From positions 86,822,108-86,886,107 of the forward strand of contig CM031858.1 of the NCBI GenBank assembly GCA_018697195.1: DNA of 64,000 bases, in the 5' to 3' direction. Position numbers and translations under genes: made by a program. Origin of the DNA: Certhia americana (taxonomy: Eukaryota; Chordata; Aves; Passeriformes; Certhiidae). Below, in pieces: positions 48,431 through 61,901 of this stretch (position 1 is its first letter; every line of letters starts with the position of its first letter). The notes beneath the pieces were generated by a model. That model did not search any database. It saw only the letters and a list, made by a program, of their open reading frames with translations, and had not been told where the DNA came from.

Positions 48431-50705
48431 TTGGTTCACCAGCTATATAAGACATAAAAGGATGTAGTCACTGAAAGAAAGAGATATTAGCAAGATCGTT
48501 TAGGTAGATAGTAGCAGCTCTTTTATGGTCAAATCTTTCTGGCTACACTTAGGAAGGGGACTGCTTCATCTTAGTTTGGGGTGTGCAAGCACCTCCACAA
48601 GTTTTCCTTCTGACACATTTAATTGTTTCCCAGCCCTCTCACGGGGCAGTGAGAGAAAGGAAGAATTGTCCAACCAGTGTCAAACATCTCTGAATGAGGG
48701 AAAAGTCAGCACTGAAAGACCTCAGCTGTCTGATTTTACGAACTATTTGACAAAGGAGCACTCAAAGTGAAAGACCTAATCTGACTCTGGTTAAAACCAT
48801 GGCGGGAACATTCCTCTTGATCCCTGCACCAGTCTGCATGAATCCCTGAGCATAGAACCAGAATTGTAGTGTCAGTTTTGCATAAACCTAGACTTGGTGG
48901 GTTCTTTTTGCATTATTGCCCTGGCACACCTATGAAAAATGGTTTAATAAATATAGCATTACACAACAAGCACAAAACAGACAGCTTTGGGAGTTAAAGT
49001 TGAGGTGTGAGCATTAAAACTGAAGCTACTCTGTGCTCTGTGGAGACAGAACAATCCATCATGTGTTGATTTTTTTGTTTTGTTTTGTTTGGCTTTTTTT
49101 CTTTTTTTGGGTAATGCAATAGGTTTTGGTTTTAAGTCAGTGGTTTGAGATTTCTGTTGACTGTACTGGAGTTTGGATTATGTTCATGGAAATAAATGGA
49201 TTATATTTTATAATAGACTATGTAGACAGTCAAAGGTGCAAGGCTCATGGGCCCATTTGGATCAGCTCCTTTTCAAAGGTTCAGAGTCATGGATTGCATC
49301 AAATGGCCTGGAACACCTGGGTGTAACCTGGAGTTTACATCACATCAAGATGATTCAATTATAAGTTTTTGATTTAACCTTGTTTCTTCACATAGCTTTC
49401 TGAGGTTTCTAACTGTGATTTTTACAAGTACAGTGTGTTTTGTAAAAGAAGTGTGGGAGGGAAAATGCGTGTGTCTGGGCTGTGCAGTGTCCCCTTTGAT
49501 ACAGTATCAAACACAATGTAGTTAGCCTGATATTTTAATCAACAGATACATGTCCTTGGCAAGGAAGTGAATTTAGACTTACTGAAATGCACTCTGCTAA
49601 ACTGTTGACATTCAGTTCATAGTCAAACTTTTATTAGTAAAGAGAAACACACCCTTTGTATTGAAGATTCTGTTTAGATATTGTTTAGCTCAGTAAAAAA
49701 AATTTGGTGATAGTAATTTCTCTCTACTCTTACAATTCCTGAAGCAATGCTTGTTACATGGATAAGAAACATGTAGAGTTTGATCTGGCCTTTTTTACAC
49801 CAAATCCAGATGTCTTCAGTAACACTCAATCAGAATATTTTTCAAGGGTTTTTTTTTTTTAATTTTTTTTTAAAATTTTTTTTTCTTTTTTTTTTTTTTT
49901 TTTTTTTTTATTTTTAATGCAGTACTGAAGATGTGGGTTTGTTAGTGTTGTGGTACTTCATCTAAAATTTTTCCCCTGTTAGAGCTCCTGAAGAAGCCTG
50001 AGAAGGGGTGTTTCATGTGTTACCTTATCAGCACTTTTCAACAGGGCAGGTCTGTTGAAGTCAGCCTTCTGTGGCTGTAATAGCACAAGCCCTTCCTTCC
50101 CTTATATAGTTCTTTCTTTTCCCCCAGGGTCTTGTAGCAACTCACACCTGAAAAAGCAGCCTTTAAATCTTCCTCTAGCTAATTAAATACAGATTCAAGC
50201 AGAGGAGCAATATTGCTAAGTGTCCTTTTGTTAACTTGTTGGTCTCTGAAGATTCTCACTTTTCAGTCATGACCGACCTAAGTGGCAGCAGAGTTCTCAG
50301 CCATGGAAACCACATCTGGAGAAATCCCACCTCTGAAAATCACAAAACTCTTAAGTATTTACATGGGGTGACATTAACTACCAGGATCAAATAAATGTAG
50401 CAAAAACATCACAATGGTCACTGAAAAGCCACACAGGTTTGGCTTATTCTGAGTTTTGTGGTTTTGTAATATGAAAAAAAAATTTAATATGAAACATTTT
50501 TTAATGCTTCCAGAGAGGGTGGAGAAATTTATCAGAGAAACTAATGGCCTGAGTACACAGCTGAGGCAGGCAAAGACTGTTGCTTATGTCCACATCAATA
50601 TAAGCATATTTTGGAATCTCCTGGAATCTTCAACTTTCCCCCAGACAGAGCAGGGGGGGGCAGGTGCTGTCAAATGGAGAGCTTTATGATGGTTGAGCCC
50701 TATTG
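48431..50705. other. Non-coding block
   Basis: No gene recognised. A (TTTTG)n-like stretch lies at 49068-49100 and a long T-rich tract at 49849-49917. The rest is unique AT-rich DNA. Confidence 0.6.
49849..49917. repeat. Long T-rich low-complexity tract
   Basis: About 69 bases that are almost only T with few A, one C and no G. It includes a T23-class run. Length is likely to be unreliable in assembly. Confidence 0.9.
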
Positions 50706-50866
50706 GATGTGTTCAGAGGCTGGATGGAGGCCAATCAAGCATTTTCACCTGTATTTTATACCAATTTTGGAACAATGTGGTTAGTTGATATGGCAGTTTT
50801 GGCCAAATGTTGGACTCAATGATCTTGGAGGGCATTTCCAACCCTAATGATTCTATGATTCTATGA
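50706..50866 (+). mobile_element. CR1 LINE 3' end fragment, plus orientation
   Basis: Starts around GTGTTCAGAGGCTGGATGGAGGCC, the complement-side match to the part of CR1 that precedes the 3' end. It continues to TGTTGGACTCAATGATCTTGGAGGGC and finishes with TTCCAACC and ATTCTATGATTCTATGA, the family's terminal repeat. About 160 bases survive, the longest CR1 piece here. It is diverged and non-coding. Confidence 0.9.
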
Positions 50867-52597
50867 ATATAGGTATTCACTGACAGACATCTGTGCCGTT
50901 CAGTTTACAGGATTGTCCAGTTGGTAGGGACTTATATTTTGTATCCTTTACACAGATTAAAAGAAATCTTCAGTCTAGGCTTTTAATTTGTAAGATGTGT
51001 AACTAGACTATATGAGGGGTTTATGTCCGAGAATATCAGGATTTGGCAACAGTTTTGCACAGGGGCGTGGGATAATGCTTACTTCCTTATTTTATCTTTT
51101 TTCTTTTGCTCATTAAAGGCAAAACACAAATCTGTGCATTTTAAAGCAGCCCTCTGAAATTTCATGGCCTTATAATTGCAATCTATCGGACTGAAAACTG
51201 AATCTAATATTAGACATAAAAATCACAATATTACCAGTCCTGGATTTAAGGCTTATTTTGCTGTGAATTTCTAGGAAAATATTTAAGAATCAATTTAAAT
51301 GCTAATGGCCTTGTTTGCCATAAAACTAGGCAGTAGTCATACTCAATAGCTGCTTCAGAGCTTTAGTATGAGTTTTTCCTTCACTGGACTTCACTTGTGA
51401 CATTAAATCTAGAAATGTTGCTGTTTGTCATAAACCTACGTAAAAGTGGGGGGGAGGGGATGGTTCCCTGAAAGCCTGCAGAAAACAACTTCTCAAAACC
51501 TGAAATTGCTCATGTGGACTTTGAAAATCTGATTGTAGAGCCAGACATGAGCTTGTGGAATCCTGAGGAAGAGTTAAAGGCAGATGCACTTGTCTCTTCC
51601 TGAGCTGTACCTGGTGACTTGCTGCAGTCCCTAGCTTTGCCTGTGGAATGTCCTATGTCGTTCAGGCACTTCAAAACCTGATCCCTCTGCCAGCTTTGTG
51701 CAGTTCCTTTGGGCTGCACTCTTTGGGGACCACAGGCACTTCCCACTCTGGGTAATGGTAGAGTTACAGCCTGTTAGAGGCTCTTTCCATTTAAATCAGG
51801 AGCAGTTGTATCATTGCTTCTGAAGAACACATTCTGTGACCTCTGTGACACCATCTAGGGCTGGGTCTGAGACCATGTGATAGAGGACATGGTGAGATGG
51901 TTCCTTTGCCCAGTACACAACCAGTGATCTTGTTAAACTTTTGATGTGAGGGCCTGGGAACAGCACTTTCCCACACATTTTCTGAAACAGTCATGGGCAG
52001 TGCTGTAAAGCAAATGGCCCTGGGTCAGGCCAGCCACACAGACCTGGAGCATCTCTGCTTTCAATTACTACTAACTCATTCCTGAGCTGATGAAATCAAG
52101 TTTGTTGTGAGGCTGTGTCCAGACTCTCCAATATCAGGAGATGACTTAGTGTAGTTTCCTGGCTCTCTGCTGTCTCGTTTTCATCTCTGTTCGATTTTCA
52201 GGCATATCCATTGGATGCATCCATCTGAGAAAACTAAGATGTGGCTATGGACACACTGTCATGTATACACTAGCACAAGATGGTGGTGACCCCTTACCCC
52301 ATTTTAGCCTGTGCTGACTAGCACTCATCCAGCACCTCCTGGACATGATACAAGAGTTAAGCCGAGAACCATTCCAAATACGCAGTGTTGGGAAAAAGTT
52401 GTTGAATCACATGGGCAGAAAGAACTGTTCTGTGCCAGGGAACAACTCCAGACATATTTAATTCATTGTCGTATTTGTAGCATTTGAAGCCACTTTCATT
52501 TGATCAAAATTGTTTGGAAACTGCCTAGCAAATCCCAAGGTCATTTGGGAGAACTGGCAGGGAAAAAAAGAGGGAGTGAAAAAGCAAATAAACACAT
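50867..52597. other. Non-coding block
   Basis: No gene recognised; open frames are under 80 codons. It includes the enhancer-like stretch 51090-51430 and otherwise holds unique DNA. Confidence 0.6.
51090..51430. promoter_or_regulatory. Possible conserved non-coding element
   Basis: Unique AT-rich sequence with CTTATAATTGCAATC, CTAATATTAGAC, AAATGCTAATGGCC and AATCAATTTAAATGC. It has no repeats and no coding frame. Composition suggests an enhancer; conservation is untested. Confidence 0.25.
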
Positions 52598-52716
52598 TTG
52601 CCAGTAGCAGTTTCTGCTAAATAGCTAGGCTGAAAGNNNNNNNNNNNNNNNNNNNNNNNNNNNNNNNNNNNNNNNNNNNNNNNNNNNNNNNNTTGCCAGT
52701 AGCCTTTCTGCTAAAT
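52598..52716. repeat. Direct repeat on both sides of an assembly gap
   Basis: TTGCCAGTAGCAGTTTCTGC at 52598 recurs, with one deletion and one substitution, at 52693 directly after the gap (copy B lacks AG and reads CCTTTCTGC). The following bases (AGCTAGGCTGAAAG and TCTAGCGTTAAAGC) are also related. Either a real tandem duplication or an assembly artefact in which one locus appears on both contig ends. Confidence 0.75.
52637..52692. other. Assembly gap, 56 N
   Basis: Fifty-six undetermined bases between the two related copies and just upstream of a 43-base A run, so sequencing or assembly trouble from the homopolymer is a likely cause. Confidence 0.99.
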
Positions 52717-52732
52717 TCTAGCGTTAAAGCAA

Positions 52733-52733
<1 letters not shown>

Positions 52734-52776
<43 letters not shown>
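52734..52776 (+). repeat. Poly(A) tract, 43 bases
   Basis: The longest pure homopolymer in the window. It could be the A tail of a retrocopy whose body lies in or before the gap. However, the sequence just upstream is a diverged copy of the gap's left flank and not recognisable as a gene. Slippage expansion is the simpler explanation. Confidence 0.9.
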
Positions 52777-52778
<2 letters not shown>

Positions 52779-55700
52779 GAAGAAAGCTTCCCTCCTGGTA
52801 GTTGTGGATTGGGTCAAAACAGGGTAACCATAGGCATCCACAAGCATGTTCGTGATCTGCAGAATGTGTTTGCAAGGAAATGAAAGATCTGAGTGAAAAG
52901 TTGAAGGAGTGAGAAAGTTGCTCCAGTGGAGCTGTTGATGGAGGAAGGCTGCTCCTGGTGTGTCCCCACAAAACAGAATGCACTAATTGAGACTGCTGAA
53001 ACACCTTTGGACTTTCTATCAGAAGAGGAAACATTATTTTACAGTGCAGCCCAGCCTGAAAGAGGATGGAGGGGCAGGACAAGGTGTCAAGCCCTTATTA
53101 ACCTGGTGATAATGTAGCCTGTGGGACAGAGAAGATAGGGCAGTTCTGGAGAACCCAACACTTTAGAAGCCCAGCAGCTGCACAGCACATAGTGCCATCC
53201 TGTTTGTTCTGTATTTCTGCTGTGGTTGTACCCAAGAGAGCCGTGACATGAGTGTGGCTTCCCTGTGCAAGGTGTCAGGCACCCCAAAGCATCAGAGAAA
53301 CATGTCCCCTGCTAGCAGACACTCACACCAGAGAGCAGAGACACCTTCACTCCCTTTCTGCAGGCAGAGGCAGGGATAGGGAATACCACGGTATTCCCCC
53401 CTTCAATGTCTCAGTGAGCACAAGAGCCTTGGATGGGACCAAGGTGTGGGGACATTTGCCTGCACCACTTCTGAACAATTGGAGACTCATTTTCTTCCTG
53501 TTGATTGTTCATCACATTGATTGTTAGTGGGTTTGGAATTTAAATATTAAAGGACAGCTTCAGAATTAGGAAGGCAGAAACCTTAGCCCTTTTTTATTAA
53601 GAAAACATCTGGAGGCTTTTTTGCCCTCCTGAATAAGGTTTGAAAAGACAAGTTATCCTCACAAAATCCTACAAACGCCCACAGGACAATTTTACTTTGA
53701 AGTATCAATGTGACAGGGCAAAAGCAGAACAATTTGATACTAATGATTTCAGTCACCATCCTAATGCTTCATGTTTTAAAGATCATTTTGCAATAAAGAC
53801 ATCATGATTTTACAGTCACATTAGAATAATAAACTGTAGCAGTTACTGAGTACTTTTCCTCTAAGACATGAAATAAATTGGAACAATAAGTGTTTTTCTC
53901 ATTTTAGAGTTGGAGAAACTGAGGCCCAAGGATGTGACTTTCTTATAGCGCAGTCTGGGAGAATTTCACCTGCCTCCTTGTTCCAGGGCTGCCCTTTGGG
54001 TCATAATGTCCCTCACCTGCTAGTCCAGACAAGATGACTGATGGCAACGCTCTGCAGGAGAGAGCAGATGCAGATTGATGTTCTCTCTCCCTCCTTTGTA
54101 ACTTCAGGCACTTCACCAAGACATTTCAGATAGGAGTATTGAAACTGTCATTAGGAAAAAAAAATAAAAGCAGAAAGAAGAAGTGTCAGGATCTATTCAC
54201 AATAGACAAGCTGAATACAATTCATCAGACCTGCTGATAATCTCAGGAGGGAGGTGGGGTGGCCACTGAATCACCTTTTCCCATCATTTTTGCTGGCACA
54301 TTTTCTGTCCTTTCGTCAGCATGAGAGAAGCAGTAGTGTTGTCACCAGCCTGGGTGGCTGCATCTCACCTGGTCTCACAACAGGCCCCTCGCTGGCATTA
54401 CAATCACCAAGAGGTGGGGAACACAGGGACGTGTGGCTGGTACTGAGCGTCCCTTTGAGTGCAGCAAGCACAAAGGTGGGAGGCTGATGATGTGTCAGAT
54501 TTCTAATTAAGATTCACCAGTCTCCAACCTGGCTCAATTCATTATTCATCTGGAAATTCTCCTCCCTAACTTCCTTCTTTTCTTTTGCTGTCACCCACTA
54601 AGCAAAGCTATTCTTTTGTCTCCCAGAAGCACCATTCACATCTCTGCTAATATGTCGCCCTCAGATTGTGACAGAAGAGAAAGAAATGGGTACAAACCAG
54701 GTCCTGGAGCAGTCATCAATATTTACAGGAGTCTGACAGTGACTTATCTTAGACCATTTTCATTTAAACTACAGAAATGCAAATGAGGTGTTGTTTGCAT
54801 TGTGAGCAGCAAGGATGGGATATTCTTGCACTAGTAGAGATCTGTTGGTCTTCCAGAAATATTTCTTTTTGTTGTTTCCCTGGCATCTCACTGTAACATA
54901 CAGTCAGGTATTCGGTTAGGAAAGGCAATACAAAAGACAGAGTGGGTTTCCTGGCTCAGAAACAGGTGTACATTGCTTAAAATTTTGGCAGAGGAAAGAA
55001 GGGAGGAAAAAGTCTTTGCAGCAGTTGTTCACCATCAGAGCCTCTGCTCTGTCAGCTGCCCAGCAAGCCATTGAGTGATGAACTGATATAAAAGATTGAT
55101 CCAGATAAAATATTTAGGGATTGACATGATTAAATATGCAGGGTTTGAAATGAACATTTCACTCTGCACCATTCTCCTCCAAAACATGATTCCATATATT
55201 GCACACTGTGGGTAAAATGGCATGGGGAAAAAAGGAAAAAGAAGGAAAAACTCTTAATCTGGATTTTGAGCCTTCAGAGGAAAGAGCGTTTGTACTGATG
55301 GGGATGTAACCCTCAAGATGAGCTTTCAATGCAGGGTGGAGGAATGCTGCCTGCCTCCCTGTTGCCCCAGGGAGGGGCCTGAAGGTGCTTTCGCTGTGAT
55401 GGTCGTGCTCATTCACGGCAGCATCCTGGCTCTGGGACAATGGTTGAAAGCCATCCAGAGCATCAGATGGCACATCAGAGAGCAGAAAGCAATTTCAGCC
55501 ACGGGATTGCTTCTGGTAGCAGCACTCATTGCCAGTTCAAGGTTGTCAGCCTCCTAAACTGACTTTTATTCTCAGCTAGGGTTGTTTTTTTTTTGTTTTT
55601 TTTTCCCTTAACACAGCAATCTTTATGCTAGGCATCACTTGCAGAATTGGCTGGAAAGATATAGATTATCATTCCATCAAGTTCCCTAGATCTGAATCTT

Positions 55701-56530
55701 CATGTTTATTTGTCTTTGCATGACTGAGGAATGCACTCAGAGCTGCTTTGGAAGTAGAGGCTACCCTCAGGAATAAGGAAAAGTCCCATGAGTGTAAGAG
55801 ATAATTTCACTACATCTTGGATGTGTGAGATGTGGGAGGACAGCCCCCCTTTTTTTTGCTGCTTGCTTATGTTCCTGTGCAAGTTATTTTCAAATGATGA
55901 AAGTGTTTGCCAGGAGTAGACAGGTTGTTATGAATGGCATAGCTTTTGAATTCTGCTTATAATTACCCTTCTTTCCTGTACATTTTTTCCTTCCTTTTAT
56001 TATTTTTTTTTAATTTTTATTTTTAGGGCCCATATCTAGTACATTTCTTGCCTTACTTGAAAGACTTAATAGTCCATTGCTTGATTTCCATGCTAATAAA
56101 GCACGTGGCTTCTCCAAATAACTACCACATCCTTGCTTACTTAATATGTACTTTTATACCCTTAGCAATGATCTGATAACATTGTCAGAGCAAAATATAG
56201 AACAAGAAACTGCAGGGATTAGATATCAAGGAGGACACTACAGGGACTGTGTTAATTGAGGAAATCAGCAAGATTAAGATAAGTCTTGCTGCTTCCTCAT
56301 ATTGGTCTTAATGACACAACACAGACCCTAAAGCACTTTACCTGCTGTACAATGTGGTTAAGTCGCTCTCTTCCCTAGGGTGTGTAATCTAATCTGCTAG
56401 ATAAAACACTTAGCAGACTCAAACCAGCTGGTGTTAAAAGCTGTATTTCTAAGATACGGCAACCTGTGTAAGGCTTTAAAGACTACCAAAAACAGTGAAG
56501 GCCAATAAAAGTTGTCATTTGGTGTGTATG
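52777..56530. other. Non-coding block
   Basis: No gene recognised. Frames are short and without domains. Includes a low-complexity T/A tract near 55990-56025 and the enhancer-like segment 54490-54810. Confidence 0.6.
54490..54810. promoter_or_regulatory. Possible conserved non-coding element with an octamer site
   Basis: Contains TCTAATTAAGATTC, CATTATTCATC, and the exact POU/octamer motif ATGCAAAT at 54777-54784, followed ten bases later by TTTGCAT. Two octamer-like sites in opposite orientation within 25 bases are suggestive of POU-factor binding. The role is inferred. Confidence 0.25.
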
Positions 56531-56551
56531 TGCACACACACAGAGACAGAG

Positions 56552-56588
<37 letters not shown>

Positions 56589-56640
56589 TGTGAGTGTGAG
56601 TGTGAGTGTGAGTGTGTTTGTGTGTATTGGTGTGTGTGAG
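56531..56640. repeat. (CA)n / (GT)n / (GTGTGA)n compound array
   Basis: A short GCACACACACAC tract (56532-56543) is followed by a pure GT tract (56554-56586), then five GTGTGA-type units, then further GT-rich decay to 56640. The CA and GT tracts are complementary, so the array could fold back on itself. Alternating purine-pyrimidine DNA also favours Z-DNA. Confidence 0.95.
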
Positions 56641-59600
56641 TGCACAGGCCGGACTGATCTTGGTTGATGCTGTCCCAGCTTCAATGCTGAGGCTTGCCCA
56701 AGTGATCCCCAGGGGATCTCTAAACAACATTTCCCTGAACTTCCTATAGAATTCATGGGTGTGGATGTGACACAATTTAACATTAAAATTTTAAAAACGA
56801 CTATTCCTGCTTCAAAAATATTGGCATTTTTCCTTCCCCCACCCCCACCCCCAGGCTTTTTTCTACAATTAAAATGAAAATACCTGTGCAACAAATTATT
56901 TTGCATAAATAGGCTTTGAATAATGAAACTGTTGTTTCATTAAAAAACAGGCACTACCCAAACCTTTTCTAAATCAATTCTTGACAGAGTTCTTCAAACA
57001 GAGATAAACATTGCTCACATAATGATTTGCCACATGACCTTGCACTTGAAGTGCCAAGCAAAGTGAAAAATAGCACATTCAAACAAGAAAAAGTGCTGAT
57101 TTTGATTCCCAAAATAATGTTTTTGTAGATGGAACTATTTTTGCTATGAACTAGCATGTACACACAGAGAGAAAGTTAAGATTTTCCTACAGCAATATAT
57201 GACATTTCCCTCTCAGCTAGATAACTGAGAGGCTATTTGGGCTCACTAAAAACACTTCTGCACATCTGGGAGCAATGCAGCACAAAAGCAATTCAGGAGG
57301 AAGGATAAGTCTTGCAGCTGAGGTGGAGGATTAAAAAGGAGAGTTCAGTTCTACCCTGTCCTGACCTCTGAGCCAGCCTCTTTCTCCCTCCACAGAGCCC
57401 TTGAGTCTCTGTGGGTCAGGGTTTTCTATTTGACCAGAGAACCTTCCCATCTTCTGTGTCATCAGAGGCCTTGTTTTCCATGCATTTGTAGACAACTAAG
57501 AGGAGTTTGGGAAACAAGCAGGAGAAACTGAAAGAAATCCCTGGTGGGAAGAAATCCTATATACGTGGCCTGCTGAAACCACCTGGGAGGCTCTGTACAA
57601 GGGCAGTGTTAAACGTGCTGGGTAAACCCTGCCTGGGCAGGGCACAGGCTGTAAGGGGGAAGGGGGCACATTCCCCACCATTGCTGGTTTTGGGATGGCG
57701 GGCATGGCACATCAGGGACCACAAACCTACTCTGCCTCTCTGTCAGGGAATGGCTTCATAAACTGCACACAACTATGAAACCACAATGGTGTCCTTCAGA
57801 GAGAAGACACCCCTTGCAGCCCAAGTCCTGGTGCAGATTGGTGCCCTCCTTCAGCAAGAAAAAGTTCCTGCTAAAATAGGAAGAACAATCTTCCTAGAGA
57901 CAGCTGCCATCACTGCCCTGAAGAGCTGTGTAACTCCAAGTGCCACATACACTCAATAGTTAAAGGCACTAGTTTCCCAAACTGGAAAAGTTACAAGTGA
58001 AACTGACTGTAAAAAATTGTTAGGCAGAAGCACATATTAAATGGCCAAAAAGCCATTACTTCACAGTAAAGGAGCTGAATAATATTGGTGAAAAGTGCAC
58101 TCTCTTTCAGTGGAAGAATGAAGGCAGGAATAATGAATTAAGAAGCAATATGCAACATATGGCAAAAAGGGGGAGGTAATAAAAATCCATATAAATAAGA
58201 ATTTATGAGGTGTAGAAAATTGATAAAGGATACTAAAGACATCAGAAAAAACTTTGTGGCTGGTCAGATTTTATTTAAGAAGGATTTTCTTGATAACATG
58301 CAAATATTAGCAGAAAAACTATCAATGCCATAGACTCATTACTAGCTGAAGACAGCCCAGTCATTAATAACAATGAACAAAACCCCCAAACTATTCAACA
58401 ATTATTTCTGCCCTCTATTTGGAATAATGCATTTTCTGACACCTTACTAATTAAGAAAGATATTGAGAAATTTTCACTAGGGTTAACCCATTTTTTAAGT
58501 TGGAAGGTCTGCAAAAATAGCCTTCAATGCAATGAAGTCAATGCAAGATAGTTTTAGTTTGTGTATATAAATTCTTAATATTAATATCTTTTATAATGGG
58601 GACATTCTCATAGTTCAATGTCAATACTGTGTAAAAATTCAGAGATGAATGAAGCCATTCAGGTAAACATAGTCCAGTTTACTTGATATCAATATCAGGC
58701 AGAGTATTAATGGAAATAAGGAGTGACAACAGAGTTGTAGAATTAACATGGCCGTACTGAGAAGGGGTTTGTGATTTCAGCCTGACCACCTGAGGTGGGA
58801 AGCGTGTTTACTAGAGTGTAACCAGGCAGGACCAATATGTTCAGTGCACAAGGCTTGAGCATGCAGGACACCTAGGACCAGCACAACAAAAACCAGTGTG
58901 CTGCTTCCCTTCATCCAAGACAGATTCTGTAATTTCCCTCTCCAGCTGTTCCCTAAGCTTGGGGTGAGTACCCCCAGCCAGGGTCACACAGTGGTAGGTA
59001 GCACTAAGGAAAAGCTACAGGAGTCAGGGACAGAGTCTGAAATGACTTCCAGAGTGGAAGGTGGGGGACTGTGGTGGCTCCTGGTGGCATGAGCAGTCCA
59101 GATGGCCAGGGCAGTGGGTGCAAGAGGACTGGGGCTGTAACAAAATGCAAGACCCAAGATAGGGACAGGCATCAATGAGGCAGGAGTAAAGGCAGCAGAA
59201 AGGCAGTGGGAGCTGTGGGGAGGAATGATGAAAGTCTGAATTTGTCAACAAGAGAGCATTTTCTGGAAGAGCTGCATCCTGGGCAGGAGATGAGACAGGA
59301 TCCCATGCACAGAACCGTTAGGTCTCGTGACTTTGCTGTCACATGTCGCATGCATGGTCTTCATAAGAAAGGCAAGCTTTCAGCATTGACAAGCAAATCT
59401 CAAATGCCTTTTCTGTTTTAATTTGTTGTTCTTTAACATGGCAGGAAAGTGATTCAGGTAAATAAATAAGGTGGTTGTGCAGGAGCTGGTGAAGCCAAAA
59501 ATGAAATGGGGGCAGGAAGCAGGGCAGTGTAGGTGCTTCAGGAAGTGAGGGGAGCAACTGGGCTGTGGGATATTCAGTTGGCAAAAAAATTTAAAAAAAA

Positions 59601-61901
59601 AAGAAGGAAAGAGGAATGTGATACAGACTTTAGAAGCTTCATCAAATGCCCTTAACCAGCTTTCATGAAATGATGAGTGTGTGGCTAAACTACCTTTTCA
59701 AAGGAGTGCTCAAGCAGATTGGAGGGAAATAAAATGAAGGGTCATTTTTCTCTTGGAGCTCTTTAATTCCTTTCTTTTATTGAATTGGTGAATTGCAGCT
59801 TTTGCTTATCAAAGGCCCAGGCTCCTTTGGAGCTGTTTGATGGTGAGCCATATTCTGCCTTGACTTCCATCCCAGGCTACCCACCAAGTTCAATGACATC
59901 TTGTGGAGAGTAAAGCAGGACAGGCTTTAGCTTGATGTTCTTGACAGTGTTGTGGCTGCTAATGAAGCATGACCTGATCTGGTACTTGTTCAGACACTGC
60001 TGCCAGAGTCTGCAGTGGAATAGGCCATCTTTAATGTGAAGATGCAAGTGATTTGTCAGTACATCATGTGTAGAGGAAAGTAGAACAAATTTTCTCTTCT
60101 GTTTCCATTGCACTCTATTTCCATTTCTCTTCCTCCCATTGAGGAGTCACTTGGACAAAACCTGCAACAAATAATTTGGGCATTTTGGGCAGTGAAAAGG
60201 TTTCTTTTCCCCCTGCTCCTGCTCCACCCAAGAGTAAAGAGGCTGATTACCTTGTTAGATAACAGTGGCAAGTTTTAAGACTCCTACAAAGTAAAGGATA
60301 GGAATGTTGCTTTTGTAAGGAAGAATTGCAAAACTGGAAATGATCCATATTTGGGACATGAATGCAAGCTGTTATGCAGATCAAAGTATCTATTTGAAGC
60401 TGAATTACCCAACAGCATCTATCTATGCCTCTTCAACACCTGCAGATTAGAATGTAATCATGTGGAGGTTGCTATAGATACATCTCTAGAGCAGGTGGAG
60501 TTCTTCATCTCTTGGAGCATTATGTTCATTCTTTACAAATAAACTGTGTAAGAGTATATTTAAAATGCCACCCTAGTGGTATCAGCTCCTGTCTCTTGCT
60601 GACAATGTCATATCTGATCTTACCTTACCCTTTTAGTCCTGATTGTTTTCTCTAGAAAAATTGCCAACTCAGTGTGAGCATCAAGCCTACCCTATAAATA
60701 CACATGAACAAGCACTAGGTCCTTGCCAACCCAGACCTAGTAAGGTCATAAAGCAAGTGCTTGAGTTCAAGCTGAGGAGGACTGCTCAAGTACAGCTAGC
60801 AAATGTGTAGGCTTGCCTTGGGGCTGATGTCTTGTAAGACTGTAAGCTGGAGCTAAATACAGCACATAGCAAAACTACCAGCCTTCAGCAACAACAATTT
60901 CCACTGCCTGACAAATGGTCAAACAGCAGGAGTGCTGGTTGTGATGGTTTTCAGCTGGTTGTTTGCCTAAGCCTCTTTCAGAAGAAGAGCTCTAATCACT
61001 CTGGTTTGGGTTTTTTTTTGTTTGCTTTATTTTTTACATGGACTACTTCAACCTTCTTGTTTGGGTTCCTCTACTGTTCACTACAGCAAAGGGCTGTCCA
61101 GATGACCTTTCCTTCTAGCTGTCTTTCTGCAGTGACTGGCATATGCTGTAACCCTTACCCCTCTGCCAGTCAAGACCATAATGCGCTAACCTGTGTGAAA
61201 ACTCAGTTGCAATCCCTGTGCAAAAAGCTGTTTGTCTAAAAGACGAGCCCTGAAAAGTAGCAAAAAAAAGTGACAAGAAGCTAAGAAGAGAAAGTACCAG
61301 AGTTGATAAAAAAAATCATGGTGCTTTGACTTGTCTAATTTTGTCATTTTCCTTGTTTGTCTTTTGCTCTAGCTCTGCATCAAGTGCATGCTTTTCATTC
61401 CCCAGTGAGGGTAGGAAAGAAGAGATTTCTTACTAAAAATTGACAACAGCAACAACAACAGAGCATGTCCTCCCTCCGTGGCAAAATTTTAATTTTTAAT
61501 TACTAGACTAGAAAGCAGAATATCATAAAATACTCCAAACATAACATTACTTCAATAGCTTTTCAATAGAAAGCTCCAGTTTTCCCCAGAAAGCTGATGC
61601 TGTTTAAAGGATATTTAGCAAAATCGTATAAGATTTTGGCCAATGCACAACTTCATTCTCAGCACTGGTCTGTTTCCACTTACTCCTTATCCCTCCAGTT
61701 GTCCCTTAAGTTCTGTCTTTGATACACTGACTTTTTAAATTTTTACAAATTACTGAAATATGGATGCTGCTCAGAGCCTGCTAACTTTTGTCTGCCCAAA
61801 AAGCAGTGCTGTAAAATTTATTTCTATAAATGCAAGCAGACAAAAATATACCATGTTGCTTTGAGAGAAATCCGTCTTTATGTCAATTGGTGCATTCCAT
61901 G
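56641..61901. other. Non-coding block
   Basis: No gene recognised. A C5-A-C5-A-C5 run lies at 56836-56852. Open frames are at most about 85 codons and carry no domain. The rest is unique AT-rich DNA. Confidence 0.6.

Noticed and set aside
52734..52776. A43 as the tail of a processed pseudogene
   Set aside because: Upstream sequence matches the left flank of the gap and not a gene, and no flanking target duplication was found.
56836..56852. C5-A-C5-A-C5 run as a G-quadruplex site
   Set aside because: Only three long G runs on the minus strand; a standard quadruplex needs four.
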